64,000 bases of DNA from Aquimarina megaterium XH134 (GCF_000520975.1 NZ_JACB01000006.1:62001-126000), one strand, 5' to 3'. Positions 9,084-16,847 are shown, counted from the stretch's first letter. Notes: generated by a model from the letters alone, not told the origin. Translations and numbers: made by a program.

Positions 9084-10304
9084 ATGAAACGACTTAAAGT
9101 TTTTGGAAGTTTAGTTAAAGATAGCTTAGATACTACTACTCAAGGCTCAAAAAAATACCACATCTGGATGGCATTTTTGACTTTTGTTATGCTCATTGGG
9201 ATGTATTGTTATTCTTTACAAATAGAACACGGCCTAAGTGTCACAGGAATGAACGACAGAGTAAGTTGGGGGCTGTATATTTCTAATTTTACATTTCTGG
9301 TTGGTGTTGCTGCAGCTGCAGTAATGCTGGTTATGCCAACTTACGTACTAAAAGATATTGATTTTAAACAAGCTGTACTTATTGGCGAGGGACTGGCCGT
9401 AGCTGCATTGATTATGTGCTTGGCTTTTGTTGTAGCCGATATGGGTGGGCCATCTGTATTGTGGCATATGATACCGGGAATCGGAGTCTTTAATTTTCCA
9501 GCTTCGATGTTAACCTGGGATGTTATTGTACTTAACGGATATTTATTTTTAAATATCTCGATCCCGTTTTACATTTTGTTCACACGCTATCAAGGAAAAG
9601 TGCCTAATCCAAAAATCTATGTGCCAGGAGCAATTTTATCTGTATTTTGGGCGGTAGCTATTCATTTGGTAACTGCATTTCTATATCAAGGCTTACAAGC
9701 TCGTCCTTTTTGGAATAATGCATTATTAGGGCCTCGATTCCTGGCATCTGCCTTTGCTGCCGGACCTGCCTTGATTATCCTTGTTTTGGCAATCATTAGA
9801 ACATTTACCGAATTTAAAATAGAAGATAAAACAATCAAAAAAATTGGTATGATTGTTACTGTAGCAGCCCAAATCAACCTGATCATGTTAGTGTCTGAGT
9901 TGTTTAAAGAATTTTATGCCCCAACACATCATAGTGAAAGTGCATATTATCTATTCTTTGGTTTACACGGTAAAACAGCATTATTACCTTGGATATGGAC
10001 AGCGATTCCTCTAAATGTTTTAGCAACTGTATTGCTAACTTTTGGTAAACTGCGTAACAATTTAAAGGTGTTATATTTTTGTTGTTTTATTCTCTTTATA
10101 GCCATCTGGATAGAAAAAGGGTTCGGTTTGATCGTTCCTGGTTTTATCCCAGGACCTTATGGAAAAATTTCGGAATATACTCCTACAGGAATAGAAATTG
10201 GAGTAACTCTTGGCATTTGGGCTTTAGGAGCTTTCATTTTTACCATACTTGCAAAAACTGCAATCAAAATAGAAACAGGGAAATTACAGTTTAGGAAAAA
10301 ATAA
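9084..10304 (+). CDS. nrfD: NrfD/PsrC-like quinol dehydrogenase membrane subunit
   Basis: A 406-residue protein with about ten transmembrane helices, of the NrfD/polysulfide-reductase membrane family. Typical segments are DRVSWGLYISNFTFLVGVAAAAV and GGPSVLWHMIPG, where quinol oxidation occurs in relatives. It pairs with the NrfC-like Fe-S protein upstream. I place the start at ATG 9084 (MKRLKVFG). An in-frame ATG at 9060 exists, but it lies inside the structured repeat and adds only eight residues unlike a protein start. The operon has no napC, napG or napH, so NrfCD probably replaces them. Confidence 0.88.
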   Translation: MKRLKVFGSLVKDSLDTTTQGSKKYHIWMAFLTFVMLIGMYCYSLQIEHGLSVTGMNDRVSWGLYISNFTFLVGVAAAAVMLVMPTYVLKDIDFKQAVLIGEGLAVAALIMCLAFVVADMGGPSVLWHMIPGIGVFNFPASMLTWDVIVLNGYLFLNISIPFYILFTRYQGKVPNPKIYVPGAILSVFWAVAIHLVTAFLYQGLQARPFWNNALLGPRFLASAFAAGPALIILVLAIIRTFTEFKIEDKTIKKIGMIVTVAAQINLIMLVSELFKEFYAPTHHSESAYYLFFGLHGKTALLPWIWTAIPLNVLATVLLTFGKLRNNLKVLYFCCFILFIAIWIEKGFGLIVPGFIPGPYGKISEYTPTGIEIGVTLGIWALGAFIFTILAKTAIKIETGKLQFRKK

Positions 10305-10308
10305 ATAA

Positions 10309-10339
10309 GGCCGAATTTTTAATAAAAATTCGGCCTTTT
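10309..10339 (+). terminator. Rho-independent terminator of the nap operon
   Basis: A perfect 12-bp stem (GGCCGAATTTTT, 10309-10320, with its complement at 10324-10335), a 3-base loop and TTTT. It lies 4 bases after the nrfD stop. Confidence 0.9.
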
Positions 10340-10359
10340 AGCATCTAATAACTCGTAGT

Positions 10360-10494
10360 TTAATGTGCGTAGCGCCTAACTCCGGTGAACAAAGTATCTT
10401 CATAATTATAAAGCTTTGGTACACAATCCAAAAACATATTTTGTTTTTGTGTTGCTATTTTTAGTTGTTTTCTAATATTTCGTAAAGTTCTCAT
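10360..10494 (-). CDS. Small ORF, 44 residues, divergent member of the tiny-peptide array
   Basis: It starts MRTLRNIRKQLK and ends FTGVRRYAH. It shares with the four upstream 28-residue frames the MRT(L/I) start and a C-terminal RRY, but the middle is different and longer and includes one Cys (CVPKLYNYED). The start lies 15 bases after a small hairpin (10510-10527). I recognise no family. Coding status is inferred from the shared ends and position at the downstream end of the array; nothing excludes a decayed copy. Confidence 0.5.
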   Translation of the reverse strand: MRTLRNIRKQLKIATQKQNMFLDCVPKLYNYEDTLFTGVRRYAH

Positions 10495-10509
10495 GATGAT
10501 TAGTTTTTG

Positions 10510-10527
10510 ATCCCAAGGTATTGGGAT
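10510..10527 (-). other. Small inverted repeat before the 44-residue frame
   Basis: ATCCCAA and TTGGGAT flank a 4-base loop. On the minus strand it ends 15 bases before the start codon of the 44-residue frame. No T-run follows, so it is not an intrinsic terminator; it could affect translation or be incidental. Confidence 0.45.
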
Positions 10528-10544
10528 GGATTGATAAATATATG

Positions 10545-10631
10545 TTATCTATATCGCCTTTTTGAATTCCAGGTATATCCGATAGGAGCGTTTAATTTTC
10601 TTGTGATTCTGTTACTGTTTATAGTTCTCAT
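10545..10631 (-). CDS. Tiny peptide, 28 residues, array copy 1
   Basis: It encodes MRTINSNRITRK then LNAPIGYTWNSKRRYR. It is strongly basic (eight Lys/Arg, no acidic residue in this copy) with Tyr-x-Trp and a C-terminal KRRYR. Compared with copy 2 there are four synonymous changes and one amino-acid change (Asn5 for Asp5), a ratio expected for a translated peptide under selection. The bases before the ATG are A-rich, as usual for Bacteroidota start sites. No known family or function. Confidence 0.65.
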   Translation of the reverse strand: MRTINSNRITRKLNAPIGYTWNSKRRYR

Positions 10632-10691
10632 GATTTTTGTTTTTTGATTGATGTATAAATTGTTATATTTTTCTAATAGTTGTGCTTAAAA

Positions 10692-10778
10692 TTATCTGTA
10701 TCGTCTTTTCGAATTCCAGGTATATCCAATAGGAGCGTTTAATTTTCTTGTGATTCTGTTACTGTCTATAGTTCTCAT
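10692..10778 (-). CDS. Tiny peptide, 28 residues, array copy 2
   Basis: It encodes MRTIDSNRITRK followed by LNAPIGYTWNSKRRYR. Its peptide is identical to copy 3, while the DNA differs at three third-codon positions (AAC/AAT, GCT/GCA, CCT/CCA). The 60 bases upstream of the start are almost identical to those before copy 1. It has no signal peptide and no hydrophobic helix, so it does not look like a type I toxin. Function unknown. Confidence 0.68.
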   Translation of the reverse strand: MRTIDSNRITRKLNAPIGYTWNSKRRYR

Positions 10779-10838
10779 GATTTTTGTTTTTTGATTGATG
10801 TATAAATTGTTATATTTTTCTAATAGTTGTATTTAAAA

Positions 10839-10925
10839 TTATCTGTATCGTCTTTTCGAATTCCAGGTATATCCAATTGGTGCATTTAATTTTCTTGTGA
10901 TTCTGTTACTGTCTATAGTTCTCAT
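10839..10925 (-). CDS. Tiny peptide, 28 residues, array copy 3
   Basis: Same peptide as copy 2 with only synonymous differences. Spacing from copy 2 is 147 bases start to start, a multiple of three, but in-frame stops lie between the copies, so they are separate peptides and not a repeat protein. Function unknown. Confidence 0.68.
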   Translation of the reverse strand: MRTIDSNRITRKLNAPIGYTWNSKRRYR

Positions 10926-10986
10926 AATTTCTGTTTTTTTTGATTGATGTATAAATTGTTGATTTTTTAAATAATTGTGCTTAAAA

Positions 10987-11073
10987 TTATCTGTAACGTC
11001 TTTTTGAATTCCAAACATAACCTTTGGTTGCTGTTAATTTTTTAGTGATTTGATTGTTGTCTAAAGTTCTCAT
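10987..11073 (-). CDS. Tiny peptide, 28 residues, most diverged copy 4
   Basis: It encodes MRTLDNNQITKK then LTATKGYVWNSKRRYR. About ten residues differ from copies 1-3, but length, the MRT start, the I-T-K/R-K core, the GYxWNSKRRYR end and the stop codon position are kept exactly. As the promoter-proximal and most different copy it may be the oldest, with copies 1-3 arising by later tandem duplication. No TAnnTTTG box is obvious upstream on this strand. Confidence 0.62.
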   Translation of the reverse strand: MRTLDNNQITKKLTATKGYVWNSKRRYR

Positions 11074-11238
11074 AATTTCTGTTTTTATAATTGATGTATA
11101 CCTACTAGACGTCGATAAATCATTTTTGTTACAGTACTATGTATAAAAAGGTACTATTTTAACAATTATTAACATTATAGAGCCATAAAAGCACTAATAA
11201 ATTGGATATTCTCGCTAAGAATAGCCTTAATTAATAAA

Positions 11239-11301
11239 ACCTGATAAATGTCATTTTTTTAGAAAATGTTCGCGCATACTTTTGACTCATAATCAAAAGT
11301 A
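11239..11301 (+). promoter_or_regulatory. Promoter of the cbb3 oxidase operon with Crp/Fnr-type dyad
   Basis: CTGATAAATGTCAT (11241-11254) contains TGA-N6-TCA at 11242-11253. Exactly 35 bp downstream lies a perfect -7 box, TACTTTTG (11277-11284). The box is also the left arm of a 9-bp perfect inverted repeat, TACTTTTGA (11277-11285) and TCAAAAGTA (11293-11301), which ends 3 bases before the ccoS start. The second palindrome could bind a repressor or fold in the short leader. Confidence 0.7.
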
Positions 11302-11304
11302 AGT

Positions 11305-11499
11305 ATGGGTGTAATCTATATACTCTTAACGATTAGTATTATCGTTGCCATCGTCTTTTTTATTAGCTTCATTATATCGGTCAGAAATGGTCAGTATGAT
11401 GATGTCTATACTCCTTCTGTTAGGATGCTTTTTGATGATGAACTTATAAAGGAAAGTAAAGAAAAATCTTCGGAATCCACTAAAACTAAACAATCTTAA
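11305..11499 (+). CDS. ccoS: CcoS, cbb3 oxidase assembly protein
   Basis: A 64-residue protein with one N-terminal membrane helix (GVIYILLTISIIVAIVFFISF) and a charged tail. It has the CcoS pattern of a Gly/Asp-containing turn after the helix (RNGQYDD) followed by PSVRMLFDDE. CcoS is needed for copper and heme insertion into CcoN. First gene of the cco operon, one base before ccoN. Confidence 0.9.
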   Translation: MGVIYILLTISIIVAIVFFISFIISVRNGQYDDVYTPSVRMLFDDELIKESKEKSSESTKTKQS

Positions 11500-11500
11500 T

Positions 11501-13702
11501 ATGGAAATGGAACAATTCTATTACGATAATAAAATCGTAAAAAAATTCTTATATGCCACTCTATTATGGGGTATTGTTGGGATGTCTGTAGGCTTACTAC
11601 TGGCGTTTCTATTTTTATTCCCTAATCTAACAGATGGAATCTCATGGTTAAGCTTTGGGAGATTAAGACCATTGCATACCAATGCTGTTATTTTTGCATT
11701 TGTTGGTAATGCTATTTTTGCAGGAGTATACTACTCTACCCAACGTTTGCTAAAAACCCGTATGTTTAATGATACACTTAGTAACGTTAACTTTTGGGCA
11801 TGGCAATTGATCATTGTTGGTGCGGCTATTACACTTCCATTAGGGTATACCACTTCAAAAGAATATGCCGAGTTAGAATGGCCTTTTGATATTGCCATAG
11901 CTATTGTTTGGGTAGCTTTTGGATGGAATCTTATTGGAACCATTTTAAAAAGAAGACAACGCCATATGTATGTTGCAATATGGTTTTACCTGGCCACTTT
12001 TGTTACGGTTGCTGTTCTTCATATTTTTAATAGTCTTGAGTTACCGGTAAGTGCCTTAAAAAGTTATTCGGTATATGCAGGTGTTCAGGATGCTTTAGTA
12101 CAATGGTGGTATGGTCATAATGCAGTTGCATTCTTTCTTACTACTCCTTTTTTAGGGTTGATGTACTATTTTATTCCAAAAGCTGCTAATAGGCCTGTGT
12201 ATTCCTATCGATTATCTATTGTTCACTTTTGGTCTTTAATATTTATCTATATCTGGGCAGGACCTCATCACCTTTTATATTCGTCTTTACCAGATTGGGC
12301 ACAGAATCTTGGTGTAGCATTTTCTGTTATGCTAATTGCTCCATCCTGGGGAGGTATGATTAATGGATTATTAACATTAAGAGGTGCCTGGGATAAGGTA
12401 CGTACCGATCCTGTATTAAAATTTATGGTAGTTGCCATTACTGGTTATGGTATGGCCACTTTTGAAGGACCAATGCTATCTCTAAAAAATGTAAACGCCA
12501 TTGCGCATTTTAGTGATTGGATTATTGCTCACGTTCATGTTGGTGCATTAGCCTGGAATGGGTTCTTAACCTTTGGGATGGCGTATTGGTTAATCCCAAG
12601 ATTATTCAAAACCAAATTGTGGTCAACAGGATTGGCTAATGCTCATTTCTGGATTGGTACTCTGGGGATCATCATGTATGCATTACCGATGTATGTTGCC
12701 GGATTTGTACAAGCTTCTATGTGGAAACAATTTAATCCAGACGGAACACTTACTTACGGTAATTTCTTAGAAACTGTAAATGAAATCATCCCAATGTACT
12801 GGATGCGTGCCATAGGTGGAAGTTTATTCATCTTCGGAATGTTTATCATGTTATACAACGTTATTAAAACTATAAAAAATGGTAGTACTGTGACAGACGA
12901 GCTTGCAGAAGCTGCTCCGCTTACCAAAGTAACTAAACACAGAACCGCTAAAGAAGGATATCACACCTGGCTAGAAAGAAGACCTGTAAAACTAACCATT
13001 TTTGCTACTATCGCCATCTTAATTGGGGGTATCGTACAAATAGTCCCTACTTTAATGGTAGAATCTAATATCCCTACGATTACTAGTGTAAAACCATATA
13101 CTCCTCTTGAGTTAGAAGGAAGAGATATTTACATTAGAGAAAGTTGTGTATCCTGTCATTCGCAGATGATCAGACCTTTCCGTAGTGAAGTAGAACGATA
13201 TGGCGAATACTCTAAAGCTGGTGAATATGTCTATGATCATCCTTTCTTATGGGGAAGTAAACGTACAGGACCTGATTTAATGAGGATTGGAGGGAAATAT
13301 TCTGATAACTGGCACTTAAATCATTTTTATGATCCGCAAACAACCTCATCGGGATCTATTATGCCAAGCTATAAATGGTTGATCAAAAACAAACTTGATC
13401 GTTCTCAAACTGAGGATAAAATGAATGCTATGGTGACTTTAGGTGTTCCTTATACTCCAGAAGAAATAGCCAGAGCACAACAATGGATGGATGAACAAGC
13501 AACTACAATAGAGAAAAATTTGTATACCGATCCTGATTTTGTAAAAACTTATGAAGCCGATAAAAAATATGCACAGGAAAACGGATTGGATTTTATCGAG
13601 ATGCGAGATAGAGAAGTTGTAGCCTTAATTGCCTATATCCAAAGGTTAGGAACCGATATAAAAGTTAAAAACAAAGAAACCGTAGTTCAAACTAAAGAAT
13701 AA
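11501..13702 (+). CDS. ccoNO: Fused CcoN-CcoO, cbb3 oxidase catalytic and monoheme subunits
   Basis: A 733-residue fusion, standard in Bacteroidota. Residues 1 to about 470 are the twelve-helix CcoN with heme and CuB ligands in RPLHTNAVIF, WWYGHNAVAF, AGPHHLLYSS and HFSDWIIAHVHVGALAWNG. A linker and one membrane helix (about 498-520) lead into CcoO, with heme motif CVSCH at 549-553 and SQMIRPFRSEVERYGEYS. The complex is the high-affinity terminal oxidase reducing O2 to water with proton pumping. Translation probably starts at the first of two nearby ATG codons (MEMEQF). Confidence 0.96.
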   Translation: MEMEQFYYDNKIVKKFLYATLLWGIVGMSVGLLLAFLFLFPNLTDGISWLSFGRLRPLHTNAVIFAFVGNAIFAGVYYSTQRLLKTRMFNDTLSNVNFWAWQLIIVGAAITLPLGYTTSKEYAELEWPFDIAIAIVWVAFGWNLIGTILKRRQRHMYVAIWFYLATFVTVAVLHIFNSLELPVSALKSYSVYAGVQDALVQWWYGHNAVAFFLTTPFLGLMYYFIPKAANRPVYSYRLSIVHFWSLIFIYIWAGPHHLLYSSLPDWAQNLGVAFSVMLIAPSWGGMINGLLTLRGAWDKVRTDPVLKFMVVAITGYGMATFEGPMLSLKNVNAIAHFSDWIIAHVHVGALAWNGFLTFGMAYWLIPRLFKTKLWSTGLANAHFWIGTLGIIMYALPMYVAGFVQASMWKQFNPDGTLTYGNFLETVNEIIPMYWMRAIGGSLFIFGMFIMLYNVIKTIKNGSTVTDELAEAAPLTKVTKHRTAKEGYHTWLERRPVKLTIFATIAILIGGIVQIVPTLMVESNIPTITSVKPYTPLELEGRDIYIRESCVSCHSQMIRPFRSEVERYGEYSKAGEYVYDHPFLWGSKRTGPDLMRIGGKYSDNWHLNHFYDPQTTSSGSIMPSYKWLIKNKLDRSQTEDKMNAMVTLGVPYTPEEIARAQQWMDEQATTIEKNLYTDPDFVKTYEADKKYAQENGLDFIEMRDREVVALIAYIQRLGTDIKVKNKETVVQTKE

Positions 13703-13707
13703 ACGCC

Positions 13708-13893
13708 ATGCTAAAATTTATAAAAGGCCATATGGAAAGTATTGAAGGTATTGAAATCTATCCAATGATTTCACTTCTTATCTTTTTCATCTTCTTTGCT
13801 GCATTATTCTGGTGGGTTTTCACCGCAAAAAAAGAGCATATAAAAGAAGTAAGTCAAATTCCATTAGAAACTGAAAACGAAAACGTGTTATGA
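13708..13893 (+). CDS. ccoQ: CcoQ, small cbb3 oxidase subunit
   Basis: A 61-residue, single-helix protein (YPMISLLIFFIFFAALFWWVF) with a short charged tail. CcoQ stabilises the CcoP-CcoNO interaction. Its stop codon overlaps the ccoP start by 4 bases (TTATGAG). Confidence 0.85.
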   Translation: MLKFIKGHMESIEGIEIYPMISLLIFFIFFAALFWWVFTAKKEHIKEVSQIPLETENENVL

Positions 13894-14780
13894 GAAGTAC
13901 TGCATCCTATATAAGAATTATTACTTTTCTATTCCTAGCATACCTATTAATAGAATTAACTGTAGAATCAGGAGAACAATCTGCATTTATAGCACAACCT
14001 CTCACCTGGTTAGTATTAGGAATGGTTTTACTGTTTATTATAGCAATAGAAATTAGTTTAGAAGCATTAAGAAGTATCCTCTTTCGTTCTTTAAAACCTG
14101 ATGCGCAAGAACGTTACATTCTGGCAGAAAAAGCTAAAAAAGAAAAACAATTTAAATGGATTAAAAGCATCTATTTAAAACTCCTCGATAGTAAGCCTGT
14201 AGAAAGTGAAGAAGAAATCATTTTGGATCACAACTATGATGGGATTAAAGAGCTCGATAATAATTTACCACCATGGTGGGTTTATATGTTTTATGCTACA
14301 ATTATATTTGGTATAGTTTATTTGGTACGCTTTCATGTATACAATGATTATACTCAGGCAGAAGAATATGAAACTGAAGTAGCCGAAGCTAAAATTGCAA
14401 TTGAAAAATACAAAAAAACGGCTAAAGATTTGGTAGATGTAAATACGGTTACATTACTAACAGATGCTTCTGATATTAATGCAGGAAAAGCAGTCTATAC
14501 AACCAATTGTGTCGCTTGTCATAAGGCAGATGGCGGTGGAGGTATTGGCCCTAATCTTACTGATGAGTATTGGATTCTGGGAGGCGGAATTAAAAATGTA
14601 TTCAGAACAATTTCTGAAGGAGGAAGAGATGGAAAAGGAATGGTTGCCTGGAAACAAACTCTAAAACCTGTTGAAATGGCACAAGTAGCGAGTTACATCA
14701 TTACATTAGGAGGCACAACTCCCGCCGAACCAAAAGAAGCACAGGGAGAAATTTGGACTGATCCAGATGCGCAGAAATAA
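13890..14780 (+). CDS. ccoP: CcoP-like cytochrome c subunit with a single heme motif
   Basis: A 296-residue protein. Two helices lie at the N-terminus (about 8-22 and 38-58) and a third after the CcoP signature DHNYDGIKELDNNLPPWW (about 113-130). A C-terminal cytochrome c domain follows with one CxxCH at 207-211 (CVACH) and a candidate Met ligand in GKGMVAWKQ. Proteobacterial CcoP has two hemes; this has one, common in Bacteroidota. It passes electrons from soluble or membrane cytochromes to CcoO. It overlaps ccoQ by 4 bases. Confidence 0.93.
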   Translation: MRSTASYIRIITFLFLAYLLIELTVESGEQSAFIAQPLTWLVLGMVLLFIIAIEISLEALRSILFRSLKPDAQERYILAEKAKKEKQFKWIKSIYLKLLDSKPVESEEEIILDHNYDGIKELDNNLPPWWVYMFYATIIFGIVYLVRFHVYNDYTQAEEYETEVAEAKIAIEKYKKTAKDLVDVNTVTLLTDASDINAGKAVYTTNCVACHKADGGGGIGPNLTDEYWILGGGIKNVFRTISEGGRDGKGMVAWKQTLKPVEMAQVASYIITLGGTTPAEPKEAQGEIWTDPDAQK

Positions 14781-14856
14781 AAAAGTAGAAGGAAGAAATT
14801 CCTGAGTCTGTTTCGGATTTAACAACTGTAGTACTGAACGAATAAAATCAAAACCA

Positions 14857-16278
14857 TTGGAAACACCCGAAAACGAAAGATTTAGAGATTCTATCGGCAC
14901 CATAAACGAAGAAGGTAAACGTGCATGGGTGTATCCTAAGAAGCCTAGTGGTAAATATTACGATTATCGTAAATGGGTAAGTTATGGCTTACTAATATTT
15001 CTATTTGCTGCTCCTTTTGTCAAGATTAACGGCAATCAGTTTTTATTATTTAATGTCCTCGAACGTCGTTTTAATATTTTTGGAGCACCATTTTGGCCAC
15101 AGGATTTTCATTTATTTGTCATCTCTATGTTAATAGGGGTTATATTCATTACCCTATTTACAGTCGCTTTTGGTAGATTATTTTGCGGTTGGGTTTGCCC
15201 GCAAACTATCTTTATGGAAATGGTTTTTCGTAGAATAGAATACTGGATCGAAGGTGATCGCGGAAAACAAATTCGCCTGAACAAACAACCCTGGAATGCA
15301 GAAAAGATTCGAAAACGCACTCTTAAATGGATTATATTTTTTATCATTTCGTTCTTAATTGCTAATATATTTTTAGCTTATTTGATCGGAAGCGATGTAT
15401 TATTACGATATATCATTGATGGGCCATTACAACATATAAGTACCTTAATCTCCTTACTTATATTTACTGCTGTCTTCTATTTTGTATTTGCATGGTTTAG
15501 AGAACAGGTTTGTATTATTGCTTGTCCTTACGGGCGATTGCAAGGAGTACTACTCGATTCTAAATCAATTGTAGTTGCATACGACTATAAACGTGGAGAA
15601 AAAGAAGCAGGAAGAGCTAAGTTTAAGAAAAACGAAGATCGCATTTCTACCGGAAAAGGAGATTGTATTGATTGTTTTCAATGTGTGCATGTTTGCCCAA
15701 CAGGAATCGATATCCGTAACGGCACACAACTAGAATGTGTAAACTGTACTGCCTGTATTGATGCCTGTGACCATATGATGGAAAAGGTAAACCTTCCGAA
15801 AGGATTAATACGATATGCCAGTGAAGATAACATTGCCAAAAAAGCAAAATTTAAATTCACCCCAAGATTAAAAGGATATAGTGCTGTTTTAATAATTCTA
15901 ACCGGTGTTTTACTAGGAATGTCATTTTTAAGAAACGACGTAGAAGCAAATATCTTACGACTACCAGGGCAATTATACGAGAGAAAAGAGAATAATATCA
16001 TTAGTAACGTGTACACCTATAAGTTGGTTAATAAAACTACGGCAGAAATTGAAGATGTTCGTTTTGAATTGATGTCCCATAAAGGAAAAATAGAACTGGT
16101 CACTCACAAAAATTTTAATGTCCCTAAGCAAGGAATTGCTGAAGGTACTTTATTTATTGAAATTAACGGTGCAGCGCTAAAAGGGGATAGTGACCGATTA
16201 AAAATCGGAGTATATAGCAACGACAAATTAATTGAAACGACAACTACCGCATTTTTAGGACCTAGAAGTTATAGATGA
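14857..16278 (+). CDS. ccoG: CcoG, polyferredoxin assembly factor of cbb3 oxidase
   Basis: A 473-residue integral membrane Fe-S protein (RdxA/FixG family). It has four to five membrane helices, CGWVCPQT, ACPYGRLQG, and two clusters in CIDCFQCVHVCPTG and CVNCTACIDACDH. The C-terminal immunoglobulin-like domain follows the last helix. Family members reduce Cu(II) to Cu(I) for cbb3 maturation. The start is a TTG at 14857 (METPENERFRDSIG); no ATG lies in frame between it and the ccoP stop, and the family begins with a similar FRDSIGTI stretch. Confidence 0.92.
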   Translation: METPENERFRDSIGTINEEGKRAWVYPKKPSGKYYDYRKWVSYGLLIFLFAAPFVKINGNQFLLFNVLERRFNIFGAPFWPQDFHLFVISMLIGVIFITLFTVAFGRLFCGWVCPQTIFMEMVFRRIEYWIEGDRGKQIRLNKQPWNAEKIRKRTLKWIIFFIISFLIANIFLAYLIGSDVLLRYIIDGPLQHISTLISLLIFTAVFYFVFAWFREQVCIIACPYGRLQGVLLDSKSIVVAYDYKRGEKEAGRAKFKKNEDRISTGKGDCIDCFQCVHVCPTGIDIRNGTQLECVNCTACIDACDHMMEKVNLPKGLIRYASEDNIAKKAKFKFTPRLKGYSAVLIILTGVLLGMSFLRNDVEANILRLPGQLYERKENNIISNVYTYKLVNKTTAEIEDVRFELMSHKGKIELVTHKNFNVPKQGIAEGTLFIEINGAALKGDSDRLKIGVYSNDKLIETTTTAFLGPRSYR

Positions 16279-16305
16279 TGAAAAGTATAAATTATAGTGG
16301 ATTGT

Positions 16306-16370
16306 AGCCTTTGCCTGAATGACAAGTGTATTTTGATATTTTGTTCCTTTTTATCATTCTGGCATAGGCC
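16306..16370. repeat. Imperfect inverted repeat between ccoG and ccoH
   Basis: AGCCTTTGCCTGAATGA (16306-16322) pairs with TCATTCTGGCATAGGCC (16354-16370) at 14 of 17 positions around a 31-base T-rich loop. The stem could form in RNA inside the operon and influence ccoH level, or be a remnant of a small dispersed repeat. There is no T-run after it, so it is not an intrinsic terminator. Confidence 0.6.
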
Positions 16371-16400
16371 CAACCCATAATCGAACTAAAGAAAAATATT

Positions 16401-16847
16401 ATGAAAATAAACTGGGGAACCGCCATCGTATTAGTATTTATAGGGTTTATCTCTTTTATCCTATATTTTGTTGTGAAAATGAATACCAATACAAATTATG
16501 AGCACGATTTGGTAACAGAAGATTATTACAAACAAGAACTCGCTTTTCAGAATGAAATCGATGCTGAAGAAAACTCAAAAAACCTACTAAAAGACGTTAT
16601 CGTAGAAAAAACAGCCAACGGTCTGGTAATTTCATTTCCAGAAGACAAAAACTATAGTGATATTTCTGGAACCATATCCTTATACAGACCATCGAATAAA
16701 AAGCTGGATTTCGAAATTCCTATTTCGCTCTCTGCTTCAGAAGTAATTATTGAAGATAAGGATCTATTAGAAGGACGTTGGAACATCACTGTCGATTGGA
16801 AATACGAAAACATTTCATATTTGTTTAAAAAATCATTTACATATTAA
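16401..16847 (+). CDS. ccoH: CcoH/FixH-like cbb3 oxidase assembly protein
   Basis: A 148-residue protein with one N-terminal helix (INWGTAIVLVFIGFISFILYFVV) and the FixH pattern DLVTEDYYKQELAFQNEIDAEENSKNL, followed by a beta-rich periplasmic domain. FixH/CcoH promotes assembly of the oxidase. It sits between ccoG and the TauE/SafE-like gene, as in other Flavobacteriia. Confidence 0.9.
   Translation: MKINWGTAIVLVFIGFISFILYFVVKMNTNTNYEHDLVTEDYYKQELAFQNEIDAEENSKNLLKDVIVEKTANGLVISFPEDKNYSDISGTISLYRPSNKKLDFEIPISLSASEVIIEDKDLLEGRWNITVDWKYENISYLFKKSFTY

Larger units (their letters stand above)
10545..11100 (-). repeat. Tandem array of 147-148 bp units, each holding one 28-codon ORF
   Basis: Four units with stop codons at 10545, 10692, 10839 and 10987 (periods 147, 147, 148). 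Each has an 87-bp coding part and a roughly 60-bp spacer with the shared stretch TTGATTGATGTATAAATTGT on the plus strand. Spacers after copies 1 and 2 differ at only a couple of positions. Similarity stops near 11100. The unit length and lack of unique spacers rule out CRISPR. Confidence 0.9.

Noticed and set aside
10341..11100. CRISPR-like array
   Set aside because: Units are 147-148 bp and similar along their whole length, with no short constant repeats and no unique spacers; they contain conserved small reading frames.
11281..11300. Classical Fnr box TTGA-N6-TCAA directly before ccoS
   Set aside because: The spacing is seven bases rather than six, and the left arm is the -7 box itself; the better activator site is at 11242.
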